Shown: positions 28,301 to 43,300 of the stretch, piece by piece
How positions within the stretch are numbered: the first letter of the stretch is position 1
Layout of the letters: each line of letters opens with the position of its first letter
Assembly: GCA_907163375.1 (NCBI GenBank)
Contig: CAJQUW010006289.1
Span: 1 to 64,000 of the forward strand
Length of the DNA: 64,000 bases
Source: Prostheceraeus crozeri
Taxonomy: Eukaryota; Platyhelminthes; Polycladida; Euryleptidae
Direction of reading: 5' to 3'
Notes under the pieces: generated by a model
Databases searched by the model: none
Told to the model about the DNA's origin: nothing
The model's input: only the letters and a program-made list of their open reading frames with translations
Translations under genes and position numbers: made by a program

Positions 28301-31300
28301 AGAAACACATTTGAGTTCTGAGAAGAGAAGAATACATGAAAGTGCCGCAGTCAAGAATTTCTCCCGCAGGAAGTTGGAAAATGCTTCGAAAATCATTCAA
28401 CTTAAACTAGTCATTTTTTCAGAAAGACTAAGCAATTTCGAAATTAGCCAATGCATCGGATAGAAGAATCCATCTTTATAAATGGAGAAAGAAGATTATC
28501 GTTAATTGTTATGTGATTTATCATGCTAAACATAGACTGCATTCTTGAATTTCATTTACTTATTTGTATTAAATGCACAAAACTGCTCTCTGTCTCTTTT
28601 AGTGGTATATTAGTTAAAAGCGGCCTACAGATATTATGAGCTGCAGGTAATAAATATTTAACATATAATTTTCATCAATTGATTGACGCAGGCAATATTT
28701 AAGGATTCGTTGTAACCACGTAATTGCAGCTTTCCAGTATCATTATGCAATGTATTATTACTATGTCATTATTAGAATGGATAGATGTCCACAGACGTAA
28801 ATAACCATTTGTCATTTTTGAGAAAGATAATTAAAATCATAAAAATTATGACGAGAGAGAATAACTATACCTAGTAATCATTAGGTCCCACAATGTAATG
28901 CTACAGCTGAATGACATGAAATTTCTGATGCATAGTGGGTTATCTATGCGTAGCCATGTTGAACTATACTATGTAGTGTATGCATGAATGCTGTATTACA
29001 TAGTATAGTTCAACATGGCTACGCATAGATAACCCACTATGCATCATGTCCCCATCGAAAACTGAATAGAGAAAACTGGGTAACACAACAATTTCACTTC
29101 TCTATAAGTAAAGATTTGCCGAAGTAGCGTTATCCTTATGTTTGTAGAGCTTTGAGCACAAGCACTATATTTCTGATGACTTAAGTGTGAGTGGTATGAA
29201 AGTGAACAATTTTAAGATAAGCAATTTTCATATTAAAATTATATTATATCAATATTATATTAAGCTAACTGCTGAGGGCATTTATCAAATGGTGCATTGA
29301 CTGAAACCACAAAAGCAAGTCAATTAAGCATCTCAATTTTTCTCTTCGTATGGCTTCATTATTATATAGAGAGTTGTGTCTATGATGACAGATGTGAACT
29401 ATAGGCTTGTACTGGTCCCTAATAGTGATTGAAGAGGGAGCTCTTCAGGTGTGCTCCCATTTTTCAACTGAAGATGGAACTCAATAATTAATTGCTCTAT
29501 TTACACAGCAGACTTTTGGATATAAATAAAAAGCATACAACATAATATAAAATAATACACTGTAAACTGTACACCGTTAAAGGCAGCTAAAATAACCGTT
29601 AAACTTCACAGAAAATATCCGTAAATATCTGTTAAAATGATGACGTCATAATGTGATGAGTGATGGCTTAGCCGTTAAAATCTATTCATATCAGATAAAA
29701 TAAACATGTGCTTTTACGGATATTAACAGTTCAGACTGTAAAAAACCGTGAAACTAATGATTTGAGTTGTTAATTTTAACGGATATTTGCGGTTTATAGT
29801 TTACAGTGTATAATATCATGCAGCACAATATGATATAATATATAATAGATTTCACGCTTCATTGAATCGTTCCAATACACGACAAGAATATTCATTGTAT
29901 ATAGACTCTATAGGAACAAACGGTAGCATAATAGAAAATCTGAAACTATCAATTGATTTGAATTCGACAGGAATTCATTCGGCGGGAATCAATCAATTAT
30001 CTTATGAAATTAACATCCAACAGATTATCATTTCTGTGATAAGTAGATGCAAAGTTTTGCATCATATGCGGAACATGTAATGGTTGAATTGTCAATCACC
30101 TGCTTATAATTAATGTGTTGGTACACCATAACTTCCTCAGTTCTTGAGAATGACATACTACCTCATAGGCCATTCAAACATCGACCGTTGAAGGCGCTGG
30201 ACCCCGGAGACCTGTCTTTTATACGCTTTGCTTTTACTTTATTATATCGGGCTGTAAATTGAAAAGGGGAGTTTTGATTACTTTTTTACTACTCCATAAA
30301 CACTACGCAAAATCTATGTATGTTTTCGTCGGATTATGGTAGAGGCAGATTCTGAAATAAATTACATGTATGTACCTGTTACGTAGTTTGTGACACAGAT
30401 TTTAGACGATTAATGATATTTTACACTTTTGCTTCCCAACATCATTCTGTCTTTATTACAGAAAAGACGATGTAAATCATTTTAAAACAGAAGCTTTTTA
30501 AACAGAATAAGCCAGAAGGCAGAAGCAATAAGTCATGCATGTACATGTAAGTCATACGTCATAAGCCGTTACACTCCCACAGAGATAGATTCGTCTGTCG
30601 CTGTTACTCTAGAGGTGACGTGATTCCACACCAGCCATTGCATGCAATTTTAGAGAGGTGGAAAGAACCGTCTCACTTTGCTTACGTGATTGGCCAAGCG
30701 CGCTAAGGGAAAGTTGTATTAGGGAACACGCGATCTGCCGTTTTCACATTGAAGTCTGAACATCTGCCAAGTGAACAGTACCTATCTTTGACTCAATGTT
30801 TTTCGTGATAAATTCATCAAATGGAACTATTATTCAAATCGATCTAATTCTCCTCACGATCTAAATTTACTGACTGTGTACGTTCAATACGGTCTCAATT
30901 ATCTAGTTCGTCAGAATTCAGTCTTGAATTTGCATTACGTTCAATGGAAAATTGATCTTTCTGCCCCTCGGGGCTGTTTCCTGGCGTGACCATCAGTATT
31001 GAAATAGTCATCTCTAGACCCAACCACGCAGACCAAAGTAAGACGCAGACAAAGCAATTTATCTCTGTGCAATTCATACGCTATAATAAGTTTGAATCTT
31101 TTTGGAAATCCTTGGCCGATGACATTATCACTCTTGACATTTTTGTTTTTAGTTCCATCGTAGTCAAGCTTCATATGGATAGATGACATACACAGAATAA
31201 AATCGTGATTGGCGTTGCTGTATGTCATCCACAAGCATTTCTTGTAACGAGCACGATGAGCCCCGCTGACAAAAAGCTCGATCCTGCTGTGATATTTTAC

Positions 31301-34300
31301 TGGAATAGATTACTGAAAGTTAAATCTGAGAGGCAAGCTTGGGTTCGCACAACTTTTGTTCGCAAATTAGAAACGTCTTTTTTCTTATTACTTCGTATTT
31401 TCTATTTTTTTATCTTCGTGCATATCCTTTCTCGTTAACCACATTTTTGTAAAATATCATTAGATTCATGTCAATTTCAAATTGCTTTGATTGAGCTAGG
31501 CACACAACATCTCCAAATACTTTTTATCAGAAAATTGTAATCACTTTCTCATCTACTCCTCTTATCACATTTACTTTCAAAGCTGAACTCCCAGCTGATG
31601 AACTTGGTCTAAAATTTGGGTAAGCCCACATTTTTAGAAATATTCGAACGTTTAATAATTCTTTAACTCTTATTTTGCGGAGTTCCGTGATGCTCGTTAG
31701 TTTGCATTTTACATTACCGACATTTACTGCACGTCTACTAAAAAATACCCAATCGGCAAAATTTGCTGCATTGGAGATATTTTTGAATCAATCGGGCTTA
31801 TTATGCACCCTCATAATGCAAAGCATGTTATCTATAGAAGCTTTATAAAAATCTGGTGTGACTTAATTAGTAAAAAATGCAAGAAACATCTTCTATAAAC
31901 ATGTGGTCAGTTCACTTCGTCTCATGCTGGTTTACAAACGGCTTCCACGATTTCTTCAAGTCTCAAAATACTTAAATAAAGTTTGGAAACAACAATTTAA
32001 AAAGAGAATCATGAATGATAGAGGACTTCGAACTACGTTTTCACTTAGGCACATCGTGCCAGCGGCTGACTAAGGGCTCTGTCGCTCAGTATTCAAATTT
32101 CAATACGAGTAAAAGATAACAGCTTCTAAATGATAATGGGGAGATAAACTTATCAGTGATGCATAATCATACCTGTGGATTTAAGCAATGTTTGTGATAG
32201 TTCTGATCTGATTCTTTCAGTGTCACGGCAAGCCACCTAGCCTCCTCAAAGAATTTTGTGCACACGAGTCAAGCGCGCTAGTTAGCGTTGCATTGGTGAA
32301 CCACACGGACGGGCAGTTCATCCTGACTGCATCTACTGATTGTAGCTCGCGACTTTTCGATTCCGACGGGCATCAAGTCGGCACTTTTGGTCAGGTAACT
32401 TCTTCTAATGATATGCTTGATGAAATACAAGTATCGGCAGTCGCAGATCTTGTTTTAAAATGCTCCAAGGCAAAGTGATCTTGTGTAACGATCAACAAAC
32501 ATAAATATTATGAATTCGATGTTCAGTTTCGTCATTGAATGACTATGGAAATGCACATTTATGAGGAATTCGAGTACATTGTCAGTAAAGTTGGTATTCA
32601 AAGTTACAACTGATTTCCAATCTATTCAAGGAACCCTGGACCGATCTCGGCCATAAAATTTGAAGATCGATGGCACATTAAGCCGGCCCATAGGTTTATC
32701 TATTTCGGTTTAAATAGGCTGATTGACTGGGTACAGTTACTACTATCACTATTGATAAATTATAACATAGACCTCTAACTCATCAGATTACCGAATAAGT
32801 CATGGAGCGTGTTACTGCTCAATCTTTTTCATCGAACAACAATACTTTAAATCTGTTCGGTACGTGTAATTGTATTGCATAATACTGTTGTAATTGGGTG
32901 GCTTATCCGCAGTACCGGTGCCTAATTTTCATGCATGCTATGGAAATTGAATGATGTCTACCGGTCTAAGTTGACAAAGTGATGTCTGCTATCTAAGCCT
33001 CAACCAGAGACGCCGGCCCGGCTCCAAAAACCACGTCCAGTTCCTCCTTTTTGAGGAATTTTACATGTAAAATAATATACAATAACATGCAAATATGTTA
33101 TTTAAAATCTCATTAAGTCTGAGGTATTTCCAATGTGCTGCCCATAGACTGGTGCTACCATTTATTTGTTCATGTATCACGCATAGGCCTTATATCAACT
33201 GTATGCCTCTTCTTTTGCTAAAATTTCTCCTTGTGTTTTTGCATGCCTATATCTACAAATATTTATGGGAGTTGAAATGATAATTGTACAAAATTGCTGA
33301 AATCTGCTTCATTGCTGAGTTAATCATAAACCTTTGACGAATTTTTAAAACAATTTTTGCATGCTCTAGCAATTCAACGATCTGCACTGTAAACCGTAGA
33401 CCGACAATTATCCTACAAAATTACTGACAAAATCAACCGACGATTGTCACCTCCAATATCCTGTGATATCCGACGAATTTGTAGGTTCTCCACCGACATC
33501 GAAACAGATGCTTTGTGTGCAAATTAAGTAAACAAAAAATGTTGAATATTGATTGCTTGATTTTTGAGCAATCTGTATTATTGTGTGGCAAAACCATGAT
33601 TGATTTTGACATAATATAATTAATTACCTACATTTTTGATAAAATTTAAGCTATAATTTATTGCTATTCATTTTGTCGCTTTTTGTCAGATATTGTAGGT
33701 GTTCAGTGGCAGCCATCCTACAAGAACTAACAATGACCGACAAAATAGATTTTGTAGGATGAATGTTTGTCAATTGTCAGTCAACGGTTTACGGTGTGGT
33801 GTCTGCCAAATATTAATTTTTGAAGAATAATATCTAGACTAATAGAAAGCTTTAGATCAAGTACATATACACGTGTTTCCTTGATTATCTAACATCAAAA
33901 AAATTCGAAAAAGCACAACAGCTCATGTCATTGTAATTGAGTTTATACGTGCTTAAGTTGCATGTATATCAACTTTTTGATATTTTGATTATGATGCTTT
34001 AAAGTATTTGTGGTAAAATAAGTGATTAATTGTGGATCGATAGTCATTACTTAATTTTCTTGATACATGAGGAATGCGGTACTATCCAAACATGCTTTTT
34101 TAAATTCTAAAAAAAATTGTATCCAGCATAGAAATTGATTTTAAACAAATGTAGATATCACATACTCTTTAAATGAATTCTAAAGAAGTAGAGACAAAAT
34201 ATTCAAGACAAAGTTATTGAGATAGTTATGTATTCTATTTCATTATGCGATTGATGGTTGATATAGATCCACACGAATACGACACGACGAATTAAAATCG

Positions 34301-37300
34301 ACCGCAACTCGTTTGATCATGATTTGAACACAACGACGAGTTGCGGTCAGAAAGGGTCATTGGCGTCCATTTAGACCTAGTCTGTGTCATGTCTATGTTC
34401 ATCATCACAAACCCATCAACAACTCTTCTCTGAAATGGTTAATATTGTCAATTCGTACTCCTATTGAAGTTTTTGCATCGCTTTCAACCTAAGCTTAAAA
34501 CCTACGTAAAAAATGCTAGAGCAAACTGAATAAAAGAACAAACACAGTTACAAAGATTTGCACGGAAGGCTGACAATATGAGGAACTGAATAGAGCTCGG
34601 CAGCCTATATTACATAATTCTGTAAAGTCTCATTTTCGGCATCGCTCTCGGCAGAAACTGGTTCTGGCAGCCGGACTAATAGCCTACATTCAAAGAATAT
34701 GAACACATTGGCGATATTCACTTACAAATGGAAAAATTATATCCAAAAATAAGTAATTAATTCAAGGTTTTCTTTCCTTTGAAATGTCGATCACAATTGA
34801 CAGTAAAATGATTTTGAAATTAAATATTGATCTTCAGGATTTGCGCATTCACTTTTGCAAACCTTTCTTTGATATCTATTTGACCTTTCATTGCCTGCCA
34901 AATGTCGATCTTACTCAGGAAATGTATTGAGATGTGAATTTTTGATTTCAAAATTTAGTAATTTCCTTTATCAAATGCTTACATCACTGCAAAGGATTCG
35001 TCAAATTGATGATAATAAAGTCTTCTACATTGAAAATACTTCAACATAGTTTTAAATTAAATTTGATCAGTAGACGGGAAACAACATGCATCACAGCAGT
35101 AATTCTCAATCATTTCAAGGAGCATTCACCTTTTTGTCATAATTTTAGCATCAATCTACAAATTTTAACTCAACAAATTATTGGAACTGAATACTGTGTT
35201 TAATCCTTAACATTTAGAGGACGACAGGGGTTTAGGACACATAATTAAGCTTTTGTAATGCCTTGAGACAACCAAAAAAATATTTTGACTAAAAAGTAGC
35301 AATTTTAATACAATTTCTTCCGGAAGTTCGTGAGACAGGTGGCATTAAATGAGGCATGTTTTTCATACTACTCATGAAGTCGAAAGTGGCAGTTACGGTC
35401 AAAATTTAAAGGAAAATTGAGAACACTACATCAAATTTATGAATCTGAGTTGGGGAATGATGACACTGGCCTCCATTGCTTGAATGAATCAGCAAATGTT
35501 GAGAGGATCGATTTTCCAATGAAATTTCTTCCTGCCAACTGCTTCAGATGATTAAATAGCTTAGGAAGGAAAAGTAAAGTTTATTAGATCTTGAAATTAG
35601 TGACGTCAGGAACGTGGAAATGCATGCCAGTTTCAGATGGCGGACTATCTTTCATGTGTTCATTTACTGTGGTAATACAGATTGTTTAATAAAAAATGGA
35701 TCACCCTTAAACATCGCCTTAACTTCAACTTTGTCTAACTCCGTAAAACTTGAACGAATTTCTCTGAAATTTGGAAGATATGTCAGTTGTGATTACTAAT
35801 ATCATTGTTGGAAATTTCAAGCATGAATATTGAGTTTGTTTTCCTGTTATAGATAGAAAAGTAGTAGATAATTTGATCTTCATTTAGCAATGTTACACAA
35901 AATCATACCTCACTCTTATAAAATTACAATTGTTTCCTTTGTTATGTAATATGTTGTTCTACAAGCCAAAAGCTATCAAGCAAAACAAAAATAAAGAAAA
36001 TCGGTCAATCAGAGCCAGTATAGCACCATTATTCATCAACAATAATGTACCTGCTACATGTGATTAACTGGACTTCATGTTCCATAGCTTCCTGACTTCG
36101 TTGCGGTGGTGTTGGCAGCACTCCTGATTGCTTTCCGCTAGAAATCTATCTCTTACCGGTTGAAAACAATACAAAGCACAAATGAACAATAACGAATATT
36201 ATGCATCGATGGCATAATGACGATTTTCGACTCTGTCGTAAAGAGGGCTCTGGTCGCCCACGCAAAACATCCAAACGTAGAGACCGCCTAATTTTGAGAT
36301 TTGTTAAAGTTGATCTAAGTCTCGCGTTAACTGAGATGGCTGCACTAGACTCGTTTATTTCTAAGTCCACTATTCGTAAAAGACTTATTGACTCGAATTT
36401 CAAGAGCTGTAAGAGGCCCTCTCAGATCAAATTATCAGATCAGCATACAAAAAGACGCCTCAGATGGGCAATGAGTCATTATCACTGGCGAAATCAATGG
36501 GATCGGGTTGTCTGGTCTGATGAGGCATCAGTCCGTCTGAAGGATAGTGATGGTCGATTGAGATTATGGATAAAATCTGATCAGGAGATTCCGAGACATT
36601 TACATCGTCCCCGGGTACAAGGTGGTGCGACTCTACTGATTTGGGCTGGCATTTGGACCAATGGCCGCTCTGAACTTCACATACAGCAAGGAACCATGAA
36701 TTCTGAACGCTATGTGAATGTTTTACGGATGAACATTGGCCAAATGACAGATCAACTTGGTGATCCATCGACTTGGTTATTTATGGATGATAATGCTACG
36801 TGTCACAGGAGTAGTAGAGTCAACTTATGCAAGTCTCAATTAAGGCTTAGGACATTATCTTGGCCAGCTCGTTCTCCTGATCTGAATCCCATAGAAAATG
36901 TATGGAGTATTCTAAAACGTAACGTTCGTCGTTCACTGCTACCTACAGATGGCGTATCACAACTTACGTCACTGTTAAAAAGAGAGTGGAGAAAGTTAGA
37001 TCAGTCAAAAATCAACGATATCATCGAATCAATGCCTAGACGAATTGGTAATGTCATTGACAATAAGGGTAGGGCCATAGCTTATCAGATTATATAAGGA
37101 CATTTAAATATATAAGGGACATGAAATAACATGAAAAATGCTTTCTGTATCATACTTATGTTTTATTTAGTCAAATTTTAGGATGATCCACTTTTTATGA
37201 AACGGACTGTATAATGCAAAACACTGAAGACTTCTATGATAATCTCTAATAACAATACAATTCCTAAAGAGCTTTCCTCTTCTATAGTTTACAAATACTC

Positions 37301-40300
37301 ATCATGTACGCATTGTAATAAATTTTGCATTGGGGAAACTTAAAGGCATTTTATCACTATGAACACATAAAAGGCAGTCCGCTATCTCAAATTAGCATGC
37401 ATTTCTACCTTCCTGACGTCACTAATTTCAATATCATGTATCATGCCAATCCGTGGCTAACCAAGCTGGCTGAAGCTTTATTGATCAAAGAATTCAACTC
37501 CGACGACCTATTGAATGTCCAGACCCGAACTACGCAATTGGCTTTGTGGCAATCACTTCCAACGATTTGAACTCTATTTATAACTGCTGTAAATATATTG
37601 TTCTCTCATTTGTACACTGATGAAGGGTGGTGAATCGACCTGAAACATGCATGGTCGTTTCCAGAAGAGTCATTTTTCTAAAAACTAAAGTTTGTTATGC
37701 AATCAATTGCATTATCACGTTGTTGTACAAGTATTACATCAAACAATTCAATGCATTTCGACTATGAATAATGCCACAACCATTTTCAAGACCAATTCAA
37801 TAAGCAAGTGGAAAAGACTCATACAATGGTCACAATTTTATTATGTCAAATCACTTTCGACCAGATGTCACATGACCACCGACCAACCCCATCCGCTGAA
37901 ATTCGCTGAAATGCTAAGCACATCGACATGATTAAATAAGGATACCTTTGAGCTCTTTGCACCCGAAGAGGTCGCTGATTCTTGGTTGAAATTTTCTTTT
38001 CAATATAGCTTCTTTAATTCCATGATTAACTGCATCTTCAGCTGATGACGAAAATTTTGTGGTGCCTCAGCTGATGTTTTTTGTTTGATCATTGAAGATT
38101 TGTTGTTATGATAATGTTCCTTGATCATGGCATCGTGCTGCATATGCATCACTACTTTGCATTTGGTGCATATAATTTCGCAAAAGCATCATTTATGTTA
38201 CAGCTTTGCAATTTGCAGTCGTCGATTTTTGTTTTTCTAAAGATATTTTCTTCAGGGCTTTTGGTCGACGTGTTGTGCTTGTATTGAGTCCTTCTTTTTT
38301 TAAATATATTCTTGATTTTTTGGCCTATTTCAGGAGATACATAATTCATTTTGAAATATAAAAAATCTTATTTAGGTTTCTTCTTCTTTGTTGGCTAAGT
38401 GAATGCGATGACATCACTAGGTTTCAAAGTTTTGAATCCCCAATTTTTAATCAGTTTTGAAAATTTTGACTTTTCACTCAATTTTGGCTGTGAATCCACC
38501 AGGTCGCTCATAAAACTCCTGGAATAGCTTAATGTGGCTATGTGCATCGTTCATCAGCTGACTTACATTCCTACTTTCTAAAATGATATTCACGTCTTCT
38601 GAAATACCAGTAAGAATGTTCAAAACTCTCACGTCTGTAGTCTTTGCAGCAATGTTCTGCCGTTTCAGAGGAAGCCCTGGAGCTTGAAGAACAAGTCGAC
38701 GTGGCACCATTTTATCAAGAATGATAATCCCAGTCAACAAAATGGTAAATAAATTGTATCTCTTGCATAAGTATAATGGTGTGGGCCATTTATCTAAACG
38801 TCAAATGGCTAAATAACAGGTGTGGGATAACTTTTTTATTTGCGGACTGCAGCTTGGGTCCGATGAGTCATGATTCATGAAGTCAGTTACACAGCATTAT
38901 AAAAATCGGGCTTATTGGGTATTCTGAGGTGTAGAGTTCTCTACTTTTCAGACATAGTCCCATAGAAGTCCAACACTCTTTGATAATAAAGGACTAGAGC
39001 CGCTGGACATAGAAAGCAACAGCTTGTCGTGGACATGCGTTGTCATGACAACGACAGCTAAACGATGGCGGCTTCCAGTGGTTTACAATAGGAAAATACT
39101 GGCAGTTTTTAAATGTACTTTTAAAAAATTTTTAAAAAATAATAATAAAAAATAATAGAAAATTAATAATTTTTAAAAACTTTTAAAAAAATTTTTAAAC
39201 ATGTGCTTCTCTTTAATCGTGTCTGACAACAGTAAAGGAACCCAATAGAACTCGGCAGACGCGCAAATTCGCGGTAGGCATAGGGTGCATATCATTCTGC
39301 GAAAGTCTCATTGTTGGCCTCGTTCTACGTCCTCTCGAGAACGTAGATAAGTTTTCCCAAAGAGAAATCCTTCAAAGACAAAGTTCTCGTCGATGGCTTT
39401 ATTATTCGCAAGCATTCATATGACTCACCCTTCTTCAGGCACTGTAGGTTGACACTGAATAAGACAAATTTAAACCTATATAGCAAAATTTCATGATTTG
39501 AAGTGGTAAATGTGGAGATCAGATGAAGCCAGAAACTCTTAATAGATAGCTTTACATTTTATTTTCTTTCTGGCAAAATCGCAATTTGATCACGAATCAA
39601 TATTGTTGAATATGTCTATATCTAGTCAATGGACTAAAAATTGACTACATTTTCTCGCTTCGCTCGTTCTACATTTTCAATATCGTATAGACATCGTATT
39701 AACATTGCTATAATCACGCACTCTAACTGTACAATGAGAAAATTTCTATTGTGATTATTTGGTACTAAGAGAGTTTCATAAAAAGTTTCTTAGCTTTCGA
39801 GTTCTCATACTTTGTGTGTATATTGTACTGTAATCCTCAAAGGTAATCATTGAATTGTTGATTATGCTAATAGGGATGTGTATTGGATCTTATTTGTTAA
39901 TTTCTTTGGATAATTAGAAAGCTATGCTACATTAAAATTTAGTCACATGGTTTATGCCGCACCCTGTACTTACTTATTAGTGTCGGAGATAAATCTGACG
40001 CCTATCGAGATTTTGTCAAAATCGGGTGTGAACGAAGAAATTGCTACTGTCAAAGTACTTTTAGAATATTCATTAGAAGGGATCAGGATACTGTTCAAAC
40101 ATAAAGACAATTTTTGTCACAACATTGCATCAAATAGTAAAAGATTTGAAGTTTCTTACATGAGCATTCCCATAAAAGCCCAATGACTTCCAAAGATCGA
40201 TTGAATCGAATTTTAATGATCTCTTTCTTCGACTTGACCCTGTTGCAAAATGAGTTTTTATCCATCATATCTTAATATGTTTTTTATGTGTTTTTTATAT

Positions 40301-43300
40301 ATTTGACGAGAACTGCGGTAATATTTATGGTGAATTAAGTTAAATATTCCTTAAAAGATTTAGTGAATTAAATGAAAGCATGATGTAATACCAATAAGCT
40401 AAAGAGACTACTTTGAATTGGGAAAACCATTTAGTTAGAATGCCTAATAATAGCATTTTAAATTTGATTATGAGTGAAAGTGGCATTTTGTTATTTATTT
40501 CGAAATGTGTCATTTCTTTTTTCAATTTATTTTAATTCACAGTTTCACCTTTGAATTAATAAATAATTTAGCCAGACTATGCAAAATAAAAGAAAACGCG
40601 AAAAGAAGTGAATAATAAATTATTATAGAGATAATGATAGAAAGTACGAAGTGACAATTGAAAATATATTGCTGATATGTCGTAAGAGATAACAAAGGTT
40701 GACAAAGTAACCATTTTGAATGGACACAAATAACATTGAAAACAGTTCTTCTTGATTATGGATATTCACTCAACACACTAAACATCAATAAAAACACACA
40801 TCGTCACTTTTATCAGCGGAATTAAATTATAGGCAATAATTTACACAAATATCTTCTTGAAGTCTGCTGTTGCACGCAATCTTCATGTGTTAAGTAACCT
40901 TGCCGTTAGAATACTTGTGATCATCAGACATAGCACCGTAATTCCACATAAAGTCTGCCACGGTAGATTCGATTATCGCTGTAACCGTACTGTATGTACT
41001 AACTGTGTATCGAGTAAACTGTACTCGCTCTGCTAGTATTACGAAAGTACATTTGTCAGAAGATTTACTGACATTTAATACGCAATTTTGCATACACAGA
41101 AGAGGAACATCGTCTTATGAAGTATGAATTAAGTATCGAAAAAAGTTAAAACGCCTTTTATGGGAAAAACAATACAATTTTTTTTAAAAAATACATATCA
41201 AAGACATTTTTTAACCATATTAAAGTCATGCTTAATAGATATTTTAAACATATATTCAAAATATCATATAATTTTAAATATCGCAGCCTTACTGACAACG
41301 ATGTCATCAGCATAGAAATTAACAATACCATAGGAAGTCTACTTCTATCTACTTCTATGGTCATCAGTGATAGTTGGGTCGACAGGTTCTGCGGATATCT
41401 GCCAAGAAGTGGCACCCTCTATTCAGGAATGATTTCTTCAATGAAAGCTCCAAACACAAAAGGGCCGCCGTGGCGCATCTTGCGAGACGTGGGCCAACCG
41501 CGCTATGCGACAATGTAAAACTTGTAAAATCACTTGACATATTCAATTTGCACTTGACATCTTTTGATTTCGGAGTGAATTAAGTAAGATCTACATGCAA
41601 CATAAATTTTGCAAGAGTAATTGAATCATCTATACCATAAATCGTAAATTTAATTTCCTCATCAGCAGCTGAAAAAAAATCAAAAATAGATCATATGCCT
41701 AGCATGCTGAAAATATTTGAGTCATATTCAAGTGAATTCATAGCAATTAGAAAGATACATTTCGTCACAGCTTTATCAAAGTGTCTCGACATGACAGAAT
41801 TTGTGATTGAAAACGAAATCGTCAGTCGAGGAATTGTCTCACAATTGCTTTAGCTAAGAAGCGGCAGTAGACAAATTTATGCGAAGTAGGGTATTAAGTT
41901 TTGATGACCCAAAACTAAGTCAGGACATGATAGTTTTTAGCAGAAAGTAAATGTTATACAGTGTAGTCGCAATGTTTGGCAATGTGATTAATCTGTAGCC
42001 TATATAGGCAAACAGTTTTCATCATATTGCAAACATCGACTGAACAGCAATACTGTTGTTCATCAAACTAATGTTGAATCATTTTTTACCAATCACAGTA
42101 ATGCTTACCAAACTTTCTCGTTGGAGTGCAACATTCAGTTTAATAAAGATTATTTCTTCAAAAAGAAGCATAGTTTTGAAGATTGATATCAAAGGCTTCA
42201 GAAGACTATGTGTGTGCATTTTTATTTAATATATTCTACATCTTAGACCTTATGCTGATTAACACAAATGGGCTTTCAAAAACTAATTTGATAAAAAAGG
42301 ATCTGTATTGTAGGTTTAAAGACGCTGAGTCTGAAAAACGTGAAGATTGACCTCAGCTAAAACTTTTAAAATAGGCACACTCTGCATTCATGCTAAAAAT
42401 TCAGCTCAAAGAGAATGGCAGTGGGATAAATAACAACTCGAAGAAGGGCTCCGTGCCTAGTGTGCTTCCGAGTAAACAACATTGATTAATTAATTTAATC
42501 ACACGGGTTAGGTCAGACGAATTCAGCGCCCCAGCTTTAGCTAAATTCACAATGGTGGATATTGCACGAACTCTGGCATAAATATCATGAAAATTGTGCA
42601 TTGTGACGAATAGGAAATAATTCAGTGTAATAAATAAGCTAATGTAGGGCCTAGGCAGTTCAGTACGAAATAGTAAGCAAGTGATTCAGTTAGAAGATTG
42701 GTCATGCAAGGTGACAAGACTTTAAGACTAGGTTTTGCTTTTTTGAAGTGCAATATACAAGCATTTGGCATATAGTTTTCAGTGATGGCATCGGTTTTGA
42801 TAAACTCGTTTATCTCGTTACTATAAAACCTATAATAGCTTTGCTTTTAAAATATTTCGAGACTTTAAGAATTAAGAAGTTCCGCCCCTGTACAGTCTTA
42901 GAACACAGTCTTATATTCACAGAATTAGACAGGTTGTCTCTTCCTCTGTTTGACTAGAAAGGAAACATTGGAACATGTAGCGTTGATGAAATGGCACACA
43001 ATCTTCTGGCATAATACCATAGCAATCGAACAATGAGCGGCCAGTTCAATATAAAACACGTCAAATTGTGGAGCAAGTTTCAGTGACTTATCAACCGGAT
43101 TACCCAGCAAAGGGACACAGTCGATGTCAAGTTCTACAGAGAAGTTTGTGAACGTTTTTTCGTTCTCAAACGTCTTCGTTTTTTTAGTTCCTGCTAACTT
43201 AATGATAGGAGGGCCCAACATTATCGAGAAAATTTTTGCGCAATAACCTGAATTCCTCGAATCTGAAGGAATCGTGGTGATCAGAGCGTTTTGAAGGAAT

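Larger units (their letters stand above)
14739..32220 (+). other. Intron between exons C and D
   Basis: This 17.5 kb intron contains, each listed separately, a hAT element (16190-17397), a tRNA-like piece (18575-18655), a LINE tail (19834-20057), a decayed Tc1-like element (22842-24015), hairpins at 25302-25390 and 28926-29046, a DD41D mariner fragment (27536-28090) and a TA-flanked MITE (29558-29808). Small hairpins occur at 20655-20683 (arms GAATGCGATG) and about 24258-24290. In the remaining stretches (14739-16189, 20060-22840, 24020-25300, 25391-27535, 29811-32220) I see nothing supportable beyond short chance frames. Confidence 0.6.

Noticed and set aside
38152-38740. Minus-strand frames (65 and 88 codons) as P-element-like transposase
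   Set aside because: Only vague resemblance and no conserved catalytic block could be identified.
41429-41514. GC-rich stretch after CTCTATTCAG as the missing WDR-like exon
   Set aside because: Read in the phase that exon D requires it hits a stop at the second codon, and the peptide does not resemble the segment after GTFGQ.
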